Part shown: positions 9,468 to 17,578 of the stretch, one piece after another
Numbering within the stretch: the stretch's first letter is position 1
Layout: each line of letters begins with the position of its first letter
Origin: CAZGCA01 sp964524145
GTDB lineage: Bacteria > Hydrogenedentota > CAZGCA01
Length of the DNA: 64,000 bases
Direction of reading: 5' to 3'
NCBI GenBank assembly: GCA_964524145.1
Contig: CAZGCA010000011.1
Coordinates: 1 to 64,000 of the forward strand
Translations under genes and position numbers: made by a program
Notes under the pieces: generated by a model
The model's database searches: none
Seen by the model: only the letters and a program-made list of their open reading frames with translations
What the model was told of the DNA's origin: nothing

Positions 9468-10589
9468 TCAGGGAGAAACGATATTCAAATCTATCACTGT
9501 CGCTTCGAGATGGGCTGGCATTCTGGAGAATTTGTCCGCATCGGTTGTCACCAACACCTTTGCCCGGCTGGAACGGCCGTTCTGGCTCGGGACATAGGCA
9601 AACCCTTTCTGCGAAGACTTTGCCGGTTGTACGAGAGCCAGCACCGTGAGTATCCGGTACAGGTGGCTCTCACCTTCGCCGGCGGGAACTGTTTCCTCGC
9701 CCGTCACCAGTTCGACCTCATAACCGTGCCGAATATAGTGCGCGGCCAGCGAAGCACAGAACGTCACACCATTCTCGAAGAGTTCGAGCTGAGCCTCGCT
9801 TGGAGATAACCCCAGTCTCGTATCGAGGAATATGGTTATCCCTTCCTGACGCTCGTGCTCGAACTCGCGCAGCATCAGCTTGCCTTGTCTTGCCGTGGCT
9901 TTCCATGATATGAGTCGGGGATCGTCCCCATGGAAGTACTCCCGGATGCCGTAAAAACTCTGGCTGTGCCCCCGACGGCTCGAGAGCATCTCGCCTTCCC
10001 GGCTTATCCCTTCGAGCAGCGACGTGTCCACACGCCGTATTTCCGGAAACACTATGAACTCGAACCCTGTCCTGATTCGCCGTGTCCGATCGAGCGCGCC
10101 GAACGGGAAACCCGAACTGATATGGCAGGCGTCGACGCGATGCGCTCCTCGAGATCGGACGACGATATCAGTCTTGACCGTTGCAGCAGAACGGGCCGGC
10201 ACCTTCGCCATAAATACTCTGCCGGTTTCCCCGAACGATGTCTTGTTGTCAACGTAAATGGTGTAGGAGGAGAAGAACCGTTTCCGGTTGTGGAGAGCTG
10301 TCGAGAGCGTGAATGCTTCGTTCTTGTAGACCTGTGCAGGAACAGTGTGTGTGGCCGAGAGACCGGACAGACATGTCCTCGACAGAAGCTCCGAGATCAC
10401 CATGAAGCTCAGCATCATCCCCAGAATAAGGTAGAGCAGGTTGTTGCCGGTGTTCCATGCCGCCAGCAACACGATGCTGACCGAGACGATGGCTGCCACG
10501 CCGCCCCGCGTCAGTCGCACGCTACGTTTGCGGAACGCACGCAGGGACGTCGGTTTCGACAACTGACGCCGGGAACGGAAGAACGACAT
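9468..10589 (-). CDS. DUF58 domain protein (MoxR-associated, vWA-like)
   Basis: 373 residues. Two N-terminal membrane segments (about 30-70, GGVAAIVSVSIVLLAAWNTG and LILGMMLSFMVISELL) precede a soluble part with the DUF58 signature around GIREYFHGDDPRLISWKATA (about 220-240), followed by vWA-like sequence (EGITIFLDTRLGL). It lies 18 bp after the moxR-type gene and 29 bp before the TgpA-like gene, forming the common three-gene MoxR/DUF58/transglutaminase operon. It is thought to be the partner remodelled by the MoxR ATPase; the exact function is not established. Confidence 0.92.
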   Translation of the reverse strand: MSFFRSRRQLSKPTSLRAFRKRSVRLTRGGVAAIVSVSIVLLAAWNTGNNLLYLILGMMLSFMVISELLSRTCLSGLSATHTVPAQVYKNEAFTLSTALHNRKRFFSSYTIYVDNKTSFGETGRVFMAKVPARSAATVKTDIVVRSRGAHRVDACHISSGFPFGALDRTRRIRTGFEFIVFPEIRRVDTSLLEGISREGEMLSSRRGHSQSFYGIREYFHGDDPRLISWKATARQGKLMLREFEHERQEGITIFLDTRLGLSPSEAQLELFENGVTFCASLAAHYIRHGYEVELVTGEETVPAGEGESHLYRILTVLALVQPAKSSQKGFAYVPSQNGRSSRAKVLVTTDADKFSRMPAHLEATVIDLNIVSP

Positions 10590-10607
10590 TATGGGTACTC
10601 TTACACC

Positions 10608-11558
10608 CTACAGGGGGACGGCAACGCTATCGACGATCTCTGTTACCACCTGCTCAGCCTCTTCAGAAACACGGCCGAGCGGTGCTCGCCTGCTCTTGAG
10701 CACGATCCGGTGTGCCAAGACCGGAACGGCCAAGGCTTTCACGTCGTCCGGTATGACGTAGTCGCGTCCCTCGACAAGCGCGCGCGACCGCACCATCTGG
10801 TAGAAATGAAGCGATCCGCGCGGGCTGATACCAAGCTCGATGGCCTCGTGTATCCTCGTCGAGCTGACTATCTTCATGATATAGTCTATGATGCTTTCGT
10901 CCACTATGACCGATTCGACGAGTCTCTGCAGCTCGACGACCTTCTCGCCGGTGAGCACCGGCTCGAGATGGTCCACCGGATGCAAGCTATCCTCGCGTTT
11001 GAGCAGCCTGATCTCGTCCTGTTCAGGCGGGTATCCTATCTTGATCCGCAGCGCGAACCGGTCGAGCTGCGATTCCGGCAGCGGGTATGTTCCCTCGTAC
11101 TCTATCGGGTTCTGTGTCGCTAGAACAATGAAGGGTTCCGGCAGCCTGTAGGTCACGTTGTCCACGGAAACCTGGTGGTCGTTCATGGCCTCAAGCAGCG
11201 CGCTCTGGGTCTTCGGCGTTGTCCGGTTGATCTCGTCCGCCAACACCACGTTCGCGAAAATTGGACCATGCTTGAACTCGAAACTCAGCCCTTTTCGGTC
11301 GAACACCGGCACGCCGATGATATCGGACGGAAGCAGGTCGCTGGTAAACTGAATGCGCGCGAACGTGCAGTCGACCGACTTCGCCAACGTGTGTGCGAGC
11401 GTCGTTTTCCCGATACCTGGCACGTCTTCTATCAAGATGTTACCGCGTGCCAGCAGACCGGCAACGCACATCTTGATGACTTCCGGCTTGCCAAATACCA
11501 CCGAACCCATGTTATCACGCAACAGCGCGATGTTCTTCTTGTATCCGTTGTCTGTCAT
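10608..11558 (-). CDS. MoxR-family AAA+ ATPase
   Basis: 316 residues, typical of the family. The Walker A motif is EDVPGIGKTTLA (44-55) and Walker B is NVVLADEINRTTPKTQSALLEAM, with sensor 1 at FIVLATQNPIEYEGTYPLPESQLDRF. MoxR ATPases act as chaperones for vWA/DUF58 proteins. First gene of the trio, and divergent from the UroD-family gene at 11774. The upstream 215 bp holds a plausible promoter only on the plus strand. Confidence 0.95.
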   Translation of the reverse strand: MTDNGYKKNIALLRDNMGSVVFGKPEVIKMCVAGLLARGNILIEDVPGIGKTTLAHTLAKSVDCTFARIQFTSDLLPSDIIGVPVFDRKGLSFEFKHGPIFANVVLADEINRTTPKTQSALLEAMNDHQVSVDNVTYRLPEPFIVLATQNPIEYEGTYPLPESQLDRFALRIKIGYPPEQDEIRLLKREDSLHPVDHLEPVLTGEKVVELQRLVESVIVDESIIDYIMKIVSSTRIHEAIELGISPRGSLHFYQMVRSRALVEGRDYVIPDDVKALAVPVLAHRIVLKSRRAPLGRVSEEAEQVVTEIVDSVAVPL

Positions 11559-11674
11559 GTATGCCGCCTTTCTCAGACACTGCGCCCCCTGGGAGGCGCA
11601 GGATTATCCGCAAACCCCATTCTACCATTTCCGACAGTGTTGTGCAACTGCCCCGAGCCCACCCGGCCGGATGG

Positions 11675-11703
11675 TTGTAATCGGACAGCCGATTTGGCAT
11701 AAT
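11675..11703 (+). promoter_or_regulatory. Putative sigma-70 promoter of the UroD-family/Mla operon
   Basis: TTGTAA (11675-11680), 17 bp spacer, CATAAT (11698-11703), 70 bp before the ATG at 11774. Confidence 0.4.
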
Positions 11704-11773
11704 AGCGTCGGAGGGAGCGGATTGCCCAGAGTCGCTGCATTGCACACAGTTTGCTGGCGAAGAAGAGAAGACG

Positions 11774-12826
11774 ATGGTTGAACCCGCACCGGATTTTGAG
11801 AGGTTTCGCACAGCGTTAGCGTGCCGTGAGCCTGACAGAGTGCCCCTGGCCGAGTTGAAGATGGACGAGGGGATCAAGGCGGCGTTTCTTGGCCGGCAGG
11901 TCGAGACGCTCGAGGACGAGGTTGATTTCTGGCATGCTGCGGGCTACGACTATGTCCGACTGCGTCCGCAATACAGGTTCCACCAGGGTGGATTTCGAGC
12001 CCACAAAGGCGAGTATACGCTCTATGGCGACGGCACCGAGGAGAGACGGTGGGCGGACGAAGGGCAGTCGCTGATCACTACCAGGAACGATTTTGAAGCG
12101 TTCCCGTGGCCTGGTCCGGACGATGCTGACTACTCGAAGCTCGAAGCAGTCGGCGATCTGCTTCCGGAAGGCATGCGTGTAGTGTCCGGGGTGACGGGCG
12201 TGTTCGAGGGTGTGTGGATGCTCATGGGCTTTGAAGGTTTCGCATACGCGCTTCGCGAAGACCCGGAACTCATCGCCCAGATGTTCGATCGGACAGGTTC
12301 GATCCTAATGGGAATCTTCGAGAACGCAATTGCGTACGATTGCGTGGGTGCAATGTGGCTCTCGGACGACATCGCATACACCGAGGGCTTGTTTATATCG
12401 CCCACGCTGCTCCGCGAGCACGTCTTCCCGTGGTACAAACGGATGGGCGACGTGTGCGCGGCTAACGGCAAACCGTTCCTCTTTCACTCGGACGGCGATT
12501 TGCGGCCTGTACTCGGGGACATCATAAGCTCGGGAGCAAACGCCATTCACCCTATAGAGCCCAAGGCGATGGACATCCGCGAACTGAAGGCAGAGCTCGG
12601 ACGCAGGCTCTGCCTCATCGGTAACCTGGACCTCGGGGGAGTGCTGACTCGCGGCACACCGGACGAGGTTGTTGAAGCTACCAAATCGCTCATACGCGAC
12701 GTGGGGCCCGGCGGGGGATACTGCGTTGGGTCGAGCAACACCGTGACCAACTATGTACCTCTCGAGAACTACCGGGCAATGATCGATACCACGTTGGAGT
12801 ACGGCCAGTACCCGATAACGTCGTAG
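11774..12826 (+). CDS. Uroporphyrinogen decarboxylase-family protein (probable methyltransferase type)
   Basis: 350 residues with the URO-D fold. It opens with FERFRTALACREPDRVPLAEL, the start typical of the methyltransferase-like branch rather than of HemE, and continues with the conserved FHSDGDLRPVLGDIISSG and GNLDLGGVLTRGTPDEV blocks. Corrinoid methyltransferases of this family (MtaA/MtbA/CmuA) bind zinc with His-x-Cys; here the pair is His238-Ser-Asp240, so the Cys ligand is missing and zinc binding is doubtful. No haem or corrinoid genes adjoin it. The mlaE frame follows within 28 bp, so cotranscription is likely. Substrate unknown. Compare the paralogue at 28380, which keeps the Cys. 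Confidence 0.85.
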   Translation: MVEPAPDFERFRTALACREPDRVPLAELKMDEGIKAAFLGRQVETLEDEVDFWHAAGYDYVRLRPQYRFHQGGFRAHKGEYTLYGDGTEERRWADEGQSLITTRNDFEAFPWPGPDDADYSKLEAVGDLLPEGMRVVSGVTGVFEGVWMLMGFEGFAYALREDPELIAQMFDRTGSILMGIFENAIAYDCVGAMWLSDDIAYTEGLFISPTLLREHVFPWYKRMGDVCAANGKPFLFHSDGDLRPVLGDIISSGANAIHPIEPKAMDIRELKAELGRRLCLIGNLDLGGVLTRGTPDEVVEATKSLIRDVGPGGGYCVGSSNTVTNYVPLENYRAMIDTTLEYGQYPITS

Positions 12827-12853
12827 CCGAGAGCGAGGAGGAGGGACAAAGAG

Positions 12854-13642
12854 CTGAACGGAACGAGTGCGATTCAAAACACCGGACGCCACCTCGTCGA
12901 ATTCACCGAGTACGCCGGCAGGCTCGTCCTGTTTACCTGCCGAACTCTCGGCACGCTCGTCCGGCCGCCGTATTTCCTGCGCGAGACTGTGCGGCAGATG
13001 TACTCGATAGGGGTGAAATCTCTCCCACTCACAAGCACCGTCGGGTTCTCGGTCGGGCTCGTCTTCGCGATGCAGACCGTTGGCACGCTCAAAACATATG
13101 GAGCGGTTAACCAACTCGCCACGCTCGTCGGCAAAGCGATCCTTCGCGAGCTCGGCCCGGTACTGACCGCACTTATGGTGGCGTCGCGCGCGGGTTCCGG
13201 CATCAGCGCGGAACTCGGGTCGATGAAGGTCACCCGCCAGATCGACGCGCTTGAAGTCTCGGCCATCAACCCGTTCAAATACCTTGTCATGACCCGTGTG
13301 GCCGCCTGCGTACTTGTCGTGCCGATGCTCGCAGTGATAGCCGACGTGCTCGGCGTCCTCGGCGGCTGGATAATAGGCGTGACGGACGCCGGTCTCGGCG
13401 CAGGCTTCTATTGGAGCACAACGCTGCACTATATCACTCTTGCCGACGTCTATCCCGGCCTGTTGAAGACGGTCTTCTTCGGGTTCCTGATAGGCATCAT
13501 TTCGTCGTTTCACGGATTCAACGCGCGAGGAGGCACGGAAGGCGTCGGCGAAGCCACCACGACAACCGTGGTAGTGTGCTGCCTGTCAATAATGCTCTCT
13601 GACGTGCTCCTCACGAAGATATTCATTCGCTTGTTCGGGTGA
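12854..13642 (+). CDS. mlaE: MlaE-family ABC transporter permease (unusual CTG start)
   Basis: Membrane permease of an Mla-type phospholipid transporter. The frame is open from the stop at 12824, and upstream of a GTG at 12989 it still encodes the conserved MlaE amphipathic N-terminus (RLVLFTCRTLGTLVRPPYFLRE), so that GTG is too late. No ATG, GTG or TTG occurs in this stretch; the best start is CTG at 12854, 9-10 bases after the strong ribosome site AGGAGGAGGG. That gives 262 residues, the normal length. The family signature is present (LGPVLTALMVASRAGSGISAELG broken here as LGPVLTALM and SRAGSGISAELGSMKVT), followed by about four TM helices. The stop overlaps the GTG of mlaF by two bases. 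Confidence 0.88.
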   Translation: MNGTSAIQNTGRHLVEFTEYAGRLVLFTCRTLGTLVRPPYFLRETVRQMYSIGVKSLPLTSTVGFSVGLVFAMQTVGTLKTYGAVNQLATLVGKAILRELGPVLTALMVASRAGSGISAELGSMKVTRQIDALEVSAINPFKYLVMTRVAACVLVVPMLAVIADVLGVLGGWIIGVTDAGLGAGFYWSTTLHYITLADVYPGLLKTVFFGFLIGIISSFHGFNARGGTEGVGEATTTTVVVCCLSIMLSDVLLTKIFIRLFG

Positions 13643-14421
13643 CAAAGACGGGCCGTATGAACTCCGAGATCGCAGTTTCGGCTGAGAACGTCAGCAAGAG
13701 CTTTGACTCGCAGCGCGTTCTTGAGAACGTTTCGTTCTCGCTTGTCAGAGGCTCGACGTTGGTCGTGCTCGGTGCAAGCGGCAGCGGCAAGAGCGTCATG
13801 ATGAGTCTGCTCGTCGGGCTGATGTATCCGGATGAAGGAACGATCACCGTGCTGGGCGAAGAGGTCACCTCGTTCCGGCGGGAGAGCGACTGGACGAACC
13901 TTCGGCTCAAAATAGGGTTTCTCTTTCAGGGCTCGGCTTTGTACGACTCGATGACCCTTGCCGAGAACGTCGCGTTCCCGCTGGTGCAGCACTCCCGACA
14001 GTCCGGGGACGAGATCGAGCGGAGGGTGACCGAGAAGCTCTCACTGGTTGGTCTTGCCGGCGCCGAAGGCAAGATGCCGGCCGAGCTGAGCGGCGGGATG
14101 CAGAAACGAGCCGGGCTGGCCCGGGCGCTGGCGCTGGACCCGGAGCTTGTGATTTACGACGAACCGACCACTGGATTGGACCCGATGCGTGCGGACTCGA
14201 TCTCGCGCCTTATCCGACGGCTCCAGAACGAACTGCACAATACGGCCATTGTCGTAACGCACGACATTGCCTGCGCTTACACCGTGGCAGACACGATGGT
14301 GCTGCTGCACAACGGCCGGATAATCGCCGAAGGCACGGCCGACTACTTCAAGACATGCTCCGACGAAGCTGTCAGACAGTTTGTGAGCGGCAGTTCCGAG
14401 GGGCCGCTTGAGATGGGGTGA
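13639..14421 (+). CDS. mlaF: MlaF-family ABC transporter ATP-binding protein
   Basis: 260 residues. It powers the Mla complex at the cytoplasmic face of the inner membrane. Walker A is GASGSGKS (about 44-51), the signature is LSGGMQKR, Walker B is LVIYDEPTTGLDP with the switch His in VVTHD. The Q-loop region is FLFQGSALYDSMTL, typical of MlaF. The GTG start overlaps the mlaE stop; the ATG at 13657 is an alternative. The C-terminal segment (YFKTCSDEAVRQFVSG) matches the family. Confidence 0.95.
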   Translation: MTKTGRMNSEIAVSAENVSKSFDSQRVLENVSFSLVRGSTLVVLGASGSGKSVMMSLLVGLMYPDEGTITVLGEEVTSFRRESDWTNLRLKIGFLFQGSALYDSMTLAENVAFPLVQHSRQSGDEIERRVTEKLSLVGLAGAEGKMPAELSGGMQKRAGLARALALDPELVIYDEPTTGLDPMRADSISRLIRRLQNELHNTAIVVTHDIACAYTVADTMVLLHNGRIIAEGTADYFKTCSDEAVRQFVSGSSEGPLEMG

Positions 14422-14459
14422 TGGCCTGTAGGCATCTGTAAGAGAAGGAGAGACAGAAC

Positions 14460-15512
14460 ATGTACAGAACAATGCGTCGCGTCGAACTGACGGTTGGCTT
14501 GCTCACACTCGTTGCTCTCATTCTTGTCGGGGTGGGGTCGCTCCTGCTGCTTCAAGAGAAGCGGGTCTTCGAGGACCGGTTCAGGGTGCTCGCCAACTTC
14601 GACAACGCCCGGGGGCTCCGACCGGGAGCGCCGATCTGGCTATCAGGTATCGAAGTGGGTTCCGTGCAGTCGGTCGTCTTCAACGCTGCCAACCAGGCTG
14701 AAGTTTCGATGTCGATCCGGACAAGTGTCCGGCAGCGAATCCATAAAGACGCCGCCGCCAAGATCGCCAATATCAGCCTGGTCGGCAGTGACACCATGGT
14801 CGCTCTGACAGCGGGCACCACGTCGGCCCCTATCATAGAGTTGGGAGACTACGTTGAGACCGTCGAAACCGTCGATATTGCCGCGGCGATCGATGAGTTG
14901 CGGCCCGGGCTCGAGAACTTTGCCGTTGTCCTCGAGAACCTCGAAACCATCACGAAAGACCTGAGCGATCCGAGCGGCGGGTTGAAAGCGCTGATCGACA
15001 ACGCTGCAGAGATATCCAAAAGCATCAACGAAGGTGAGGGCGCTTTGGGCGCGCTCGTGAACGACGAACAGCTTCGAGATCGGCTGGTCAAATCCGTCGA
15101 CAAGGCTGATTCATCGCTCGACCGCCTGCAAACCGTCGCTGCCAACCTCGAGACAACGTCGGAGACGTGGCCGGAGATCTTCGCAAAGGCCGACAACGTT
15201 GTGACCAACGTCGAACAGGAGTCTGAGAGGATCTCTGAAATGATCGCGGACGCCGGCGAGGTCGTCAAGAACGTCAGGAAGGCCTCGGACGACGTGCCCG
15301 AGATAGTCGCTACCGGCAAACGTATACTTGAAAACACCGAACGCATAAGCGATAATCTGCGCATAGCGTCTGGTGATGTTCCTGAACTTGTTCGGTCGGG
15401 GCAGGAGGGTGTTGACGAGGTGACTGACGTAGTCAAAGCCGCCAGGAGTGTTCCGATCATCGGCGGGTACTTGAGCAGAGAGAAGCCGCAGCAGAAGATA
15501 ATCATTTACTGA
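14460..15512 (+). CDS. mlaD: MlaD-family (MCE domain) lipid-binding subunit
   Basis: 350 residues. One N-terminal TM helix (about 10-30, VGLLTLVALILVGVGSLLLL), then the MCE domain (about 38-120; NFDNARGLRPGAPIWLSGIEVG). The rest (125-330) is a long helical region rich in Asp, Glu, Ser and Val with repeated ADNVVTNV- and DDVPEIVATG-like segments, suggesting an extended coiled coil that could form part of a periplasmic bridge. Closes the mlaEFD operon, with a ribosome site AGAGAAGGAGAG before the ATG. It is longer than the about 180-residue E. coli MlaD, closer to Mce/PqiB-type or TGD2-like proteins. Confidence 0.92.
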   Translation: MYRTMRRVELTVGLLTLVALILVGVGSLLLLQEKRVFEDRFRVLANFDNARGLRPGAPIWLSGIEVGSVQSVVFNAANQAEVSMSIRTSVRQRIHKDAAAKIANISLVGSDTMVALTAGTTSAPIIELGDYVETVETVDIAAAIDELRPGLENFAVVLENLETITKDLSDPSGGLKALIDNAAEISKSINEGEGALGALVNDEQLRDRLVKSVDKADSSLDRLQTVAANLETTSETWPEIFAKADNVVTNVEQESERISEMIADAGEVVKNVRKASDDVPEIVATGKRILENTERISDNLRIASGDVPELVRSGQEGVDEVTDVVKAARSVPIIGGYLSREKPQQKIIIY

Positions 15513-15517
15513 ACAGC

Positions 15518-16537
15518 ATGAGACTCAGAAAAGCAAATCGCTCCTTTTCAGCAGCGTTCAGCGTTGGACGCGCATTGGCGGTGACTCTGGCAACATGCGT
15601 TGTTGTGGGGTGTCTCTCCGCGCCTCCAGAGGTCTCCCCGGCGAGGCGTCGTGCCGAACGGTATGCGGAGATGGGCTATGAACGTTACCTCGAAGGTCGG
15701 TACGTCGATGCCGTGCAACTCTACGACGAAGCGTTGTTGATCTATCAGGGGCTGGACGATACCGTGCGGGCAAGCGAGATGGTGGGCAACATCGCCAGCG
15801 TCCTGTACGAGATGGGCAGATATGATGCTGCCCGAGACCGCGCCTTCGCCGCGCTCGAAATGAAGACGGAGCTGTTGGACGTCAGGGGCATAGTGGACAA
15901 TCTCAACCGCGTCGGGGTTATTGCCAGAGAGACCCGCGAGACCGAGGAGGCGAAACGCTATTTCATGCAGGCACTCGAGAGTGCGAGACGGAGCGGTTAT
16001 GCTGCGGGGGAGGCCGCTGCGCTCAATAACCTCGGTACTGTCGCCGCCATTGAGGGCGACCCCGACAACGCTCTCGCTCTGCACGAAGAGGCGCTTGAGA
16101 TGTTCCGGAAAGCACACGCTCCAGCCGGGGTGTCCAGCGCACTGGCGAACGTCGGGCACGCACACCTCGATAAGGGACAGTTTGGAGAGGGTCGCAGATA
16201 CTTCCAGCGAGGCTTAAAGATTGCCAAAGACCAGGGGTTTCGACCAGGCATCATTAAGAGCCTCTGCGGCATGGCCGAGTCATACTTCAAGGAAGGGAAG
16301 CGTAGCGAAGCCATATCGTGGTACAAGAGGGCCGTGTGGGCCGATGCCGCCGTCGAGAGGCACGACCGTGTCGCGATACACTTGATTGCAATTGGCGACA
16401 TCTACAACACCATCGGCGAGACAGAGAACGCAACCGATGCGTACCGAGAAGCGGCCGATATAGCCGAGGGTGCCGGGCTCAAAGAGCTTGCCGCCGAAGC
16501 GCAACAGAAAGCCGCCGACATTCCTTCCTCACAATGA
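15518..16537 (+). CDS. TPR-repeat lipoprotein linked to the Mla operon
   Basis: 339 residues. A signal peptide (1-35) ends in a lipobox-like VVVGCLSA (Cys about residue 31), and the mature part is a series of roughly six tetratricopeptide repeats (e.g. AERYAEMGYERYLEGRYVDA, then ALNNLGTVAAIEGDPDNALA and ALANVGHAHLDKGQFGEGRR). Starts 5 bp after mlaD, so it is very likely cotranscribed and may be an outer-membrane or periplasmic partner of the transporter. Canonical Mla operons carry MlaC and MlaB at this point; neither is found here. Confidence 0.85.
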   Translation: MRLRKANRSFSAAFSVGRALAVTLATCVVVGCLSAPPEVSPARRRAERYAEMGYERYLEGRYVDAVQLYDEALLIYQGLDDTVRASEMVGNIASVLYEMGRYDAARDRAFAALEMKTELLDVRGIVDNLNRVGVIARETRETEEAKRYFMQALESARRSGYAAGEAAALNNLGTVAAIEGDPDNALALHEEALEMFRKAHAPAGVSSALANVGHAHLDKGQFGEGRRYFQRGLKIAKDQGFRPGIIKSLCGMAESYFKEGKRSEAISWYKRAVWADAAVERHDRVAIHLIAIGDIYNTIGETENATDAYREAADIAEGAGLKELAAEAQQKAADIPSSQ

Positions 16538-16630
16538 CATCGTTGCGGCTCGTGGGACTGAATTGTCTCCCGCATACACATGTGTCGGGTCTGCGCTATA
16601 TCTCCCCCGGTACCTTGTCAGATTCACAAA

Positions 16631-17290
16631 CTAGCGGCTGACGGAACCGTTGGTCTTCAACTGCTCAGTGCGCGTCCTGCGCAACTTGCGCAGCGTCTCG
16701 AGCCTGGTCTTGTGGTATGAATTGAGGGTGTCCGTCGGTTCCAGCTCCCCGGGTTTCTGGAGCGTGATCTCGTCGAACAGCTTCGCTCCGACGGGATACC
16801 CCCATTCGGTCCGGTCCCAGACAAGGAACAGGTCCCATACCTCGACGCCGTTTTCGTAGGCGTAGAAATCGGGGATCTCGTCCCAATAGACATACGTCAC
16901 GCCCGCGAGTGGATCGTATTCGAGCGCTTCCGCAGTGAGGAAGTACCAGCCCGGGTATACGTTACGAAACCGATAGAACCCAAACGTGTCCGTGAGATAA
17001 TCCCGCAGTGGGGCCTCGTAATAGATGTCGTCGGCACTGTATAGGGTGACCAGGATCAGCTCGTTCCCATCAGTGTAGTAGACAGGATACTCCCCGTAGA
17101 CGCTCTCGTACGGGAAAAACGCTGCTCCTTCTATGGTCGCATACGGGCTTGGCTGAGGCGGTGGCTCCGGCGGGACAACAATGTCTATTTGGCAATCCTC
17201 GGCGTTCAGTGACAGAAACGCCACGGCAAGGGCTAAACCCACCACAGACCACTGTGGTCGACGGCTGGATGCGATGTGTTTGCGTATCAT
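16631..17290 (-). CDS. Small exported protein with carboxypeptidase-regulatory-like fold
   Basis: About 219 residues from the ATG at 17290 (preceded by GGAGGTGAGAACG); longer forms could start at 17305 or 17350. An N-terminal hydrophobic signal (WSVVGLALAVAFLSL) is followed by a proline-rich spacer (VVPPEPPPQPSP) and a tyrosine-rich beta-type region (GAAFFPYESVYGEYPVYY, then GFYRFRNVYPGWYFLTAEA) resembling carboxypeptidase-regulatory-like domains. The C-terminus is basic (RLETLRKLRRTRTEQL). No known function; surface or periplasmic location inferred. Confidence 0.7.
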   Translation of the reverse strand: MIRKHIASSRRPQWSVVGLALAVAFLSLNAEDCQIDIVVPPEPPPQPSPYATIEGAAFFPYESVYGEYPVYYTDGNELILVTLYSADDIYYEAPLRDYLTDTFGFYRFRNVYPGWYFLTAEALEYDPLAGVTYVYWDEIPDFYAYENGVEVWDLFLVWDRTEWGYPVGAKLFDEITLQKPGELEPTDTLNSYHKTRLETLRKLRRTRTEQLKTNGSVSR

Positions 17291-17578
17291 CGTTCTCACC
17301 TCCATATGCTCCCCTCGTCCGAACCCTGGTTGGACGATTCCGCTATACACCGAGACAACGTCAGACCGAACGGAAGCTTATGAGGCCAAAGAATAGACTG
17401 AGCCGTGCGGGCAAGGAGCCAAAGCCGTGAACCGGCGATAGTCCTCATCGCGTGTGTCCTTCTCTACCGCGGATTTCCTTTTCCTACTCTCTACTTACAT
17501 TATGCCCGGAATACGCCGCGCTTGTCAAGTTTCGCAGAATGCGCGGTTTGCGAAACCCGGTTGATGGGGGCGGGCCCG

